A stretch of 43,747 nt of DNA. Origin: a candidate division BRC1 bacterium HGW-BRC1-1 (GTDB taxonomy: Bacteria > Sumerlaeota > Sumerlaeia > Sumerlaeales > Sumerlaeaceae). The notes beneath the pieces are model-generated. The model saw nothing but the letters and a program-made list of their open reading frames with translations. It was not told the origin of the DNA and ran no database searches. Shown in pieces: positions 42,773 through 43,747 of the stretch. The position numbers and the translations under genes were made by a program. Location: the NCBI GenBank assembly GCA_002842095.1, contig PHCB01000026.1, forward strand, positions 1-43,747. The letters run 5' to 3'. Each line of letters begins with the position of its first letter. The stretch's first letter is position 1.

Positions 42773-43747
42773 ATGAGACTTAGCATCGGCGTCAAGATCA
42801 TGGCGGGCTATGTGTTTGCCTTACTCGCGCTTGTCATCATCGGGGGTGTCGCCTACTCAAGATCCGCCAGTATGCTCGAAACGGCGGGCTGGGTAACGCA
42901 TTCCCACAAAGTCATCGATTTGATAAGCAGGGAGTTATCGTTGCTTCAGGATGCCGAAACAGGGCAACGGGGCTACTTGTTAGTGGGAGAGGAACGCTAC
43001 AAGGAACCGTATATCAACGCCTTGAAAGCAATGGGAAACAACCTGCAGGAACTGCGCAAAATGACGGAAGACAACCCCACTCAGCAAAAGCGGTGGAAAA
43101 CCCTCGAAACCCTGGTTCAAGTCAAATCTGCGGAGCTTGCCGAGACGATTAGCCTGCGTTCGGACACATTAAATGGCTTTGAAGCCGCTCTCGCGGTCGT
43201 CAGGACTGACAAGGGCAGGCAGGCTATGAGCGACATTCGTAAGTTGATAGCCGAAGCCCGCGCGGACGAGGAAACATTGCTCCAGAAACGGGATGCTGAG
43301 GCAATAGCCGCCTATAAGTCTTTAATGATGACCGTGGTGATTGGTACGGCGATCTCCGTGATAGTCCTCATGGCACTGGGCTTATTTATCACCCGTGGCA
43401 TCACGGCACGAGTGGGCAAGGCCATGCAAATGCTTCTCAGCATGAGCCAGGGCAATCTGAAAACCCGTCTGGAAATGCAACCCACTGACGAGATCGGCAT
43501 CATGGCCGGTGCCATGGACAAGCTCGCCGACATCGTGCAATCCATGTCGGTGGAGGCTAACCTTCTTACCAAGGCCGCAGTCGACGGCAAGTTGTCCACG
43601 CGCGGTAACTCTGACAAGTTCGAGGGCGATTTCCGCAAGATCGTCCAGGGCGTGAATGACACGCTCGACGCGGTGATCGGGCCGCTGAACATGGCTGCCG
43701 CTATTGTCGACCGCATCGCCAAAGACGACATCCCCCAGCCCATCACC
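42773..43747 (+). CDS. Chemoreceptor with CHASE3 and HAMP domains (3' end missing)
   Basis: The first 325 codons of a methyl-accepting chemotaxis protein; the frame stays open to the last base of the window. Residues 8-30 form a transmembrane helix (IMAGYVFALLALVIIGGVAYS). Residues 38-185 form a CHASE3 sensor (LSLLQDAETGQRGYLLVGEERYKEPY). The second helix is at about 186-208. A HAMP domain follows (ITARVGKAMQMLLSMSQGNL), and a second HAMP-like part ends in VNDTLDAVIGPLNMAAAIVDRIAKDDIP. The signalling coiled coil with the methylation helices lies beyond the end. CHASE3 receptors sense unknown small ligands; in Wsp systems the receptor responds to surface contact. AAGGA precedes ATG by nine bases. 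It is the likely partner of the two CheW proteins. Confidence 0.9.
   Translation, partial: MRLSIGVKIMAGYVFALLALVIIGGVAYSRSASMLETAGWVTHSHKVIDLISRELSLLQDAETGQRGYLLVGEERYKEPYINALKAMGNNLQELRKMTEDNPTQQKRWKTLETLVQVKSAELAETISLRSDTLNGFEAALAVVRTDKGRQAMSDIRKLIAEARADEETLLQKRDAEAIAAYKSLMMTVVIGTAISVIVLMALGLFITRGITARVGKAMQMLLSMSQGNLKTRLEMQPTDEIGIMAGAMDKLADIVQSMSVEANLLTKAAVDGKLSTRGNSDKFEGDFRKIVQGVNDTLDAVIGPLNMAAAIVDRIAKDDIPQPIT

Overview
The window is 43.7 kb of GC-rich bacterial chromosome carrying mostly housekeeping and accessory genes. I found no rRNA, insertion sequence, phage gene or CRISPR array. A signal-peptide protein, a lipobox protein, cyclopropane-fatty-acid-type lipid genes, a Wsp-like chemosensory cluster, an HD-GYP protein and giant repeat proteins suggest a Gram-negative-type environmental bacterium. 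The double-length ThyX-family protein, the non-HemE URO-D protein and the intergenic 9-bp-period arrays remind me of PVC-superphylum or neighbouring candidate phyla (Sumerlaeota, Hydrogenedentota). That placement is an impression and cannot be proven from the sequence alone.

Layout. 1-4.3 kb: the end of a sulfonate/taurine-type ABC permease, a SirB1-family gene, then sfsA and a long thyX-type gene that overlap and are probably translationally coupled. 4.3-8.3 kb: a 1284-residue surface protein made of about 13 carboxypeptidase-regulatory-like domains, then tRNA-Arg(CCG). 8.5-15.1 kb: a lipid-modification locus with an FAD amine-oxidase-like protein, a DUF1365-CFA synthase fusion, a divergent secreted thioredoxin-fold protein, a small membrane protein, a DUF1295 protein and a second CFA-type methyltransferase. 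15.2-22.4 kb: a 2-hydroxyacid dehydrogenase, a GAF protein, 5-formyl-THF cyclo-ligase, a secreted endonuclease I with a lamin-tail domain, and a phosphofructokinase gene broken by an apparent deletion of about 49 nt. 22.6-28.1 kb: a URO-D-family protein, a glycosyltransferase, an M20 peptidase, an orphan MalF-like permease and a small PilT-N-like protein. 28.1-32.1 kb: a predicted rod-shaped ncRNA, a metallophosphoesterase, and hisF, a GNAT gene, trxA and hisA. 32.2-35.0 kb: a sulfur module with the order rrf2, cysK, lipoprotein, ABC ATPase. 35.4-43.7 kb: a 1398-residue PAS/GAF/HD-GYP protein divergent from cheW, cheR-TPR, cheW and a CHASE3-type chemoreceptor that runs off the end. The last two blocks look like one c-di-GMP-linked signalling locus.

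Non-coding DNA stands out. Six intergenic spacers hold short arrays with an exact or near-exact 9-bp period, in two classes (ATGGACNNN and ATGGGANNN). A 119-bp hairpin-rich element occurs twice, 26.5 kb apart and about 87% identical. The spacer at 28.1-28.3 kb folds into a long rod ending in a U-tract, as in a 6S-like small RNA. These elements, the broken pfk and the lipid locus are the best candidates for follow-up. All function calls come from motifs read by eye; no database search was run.
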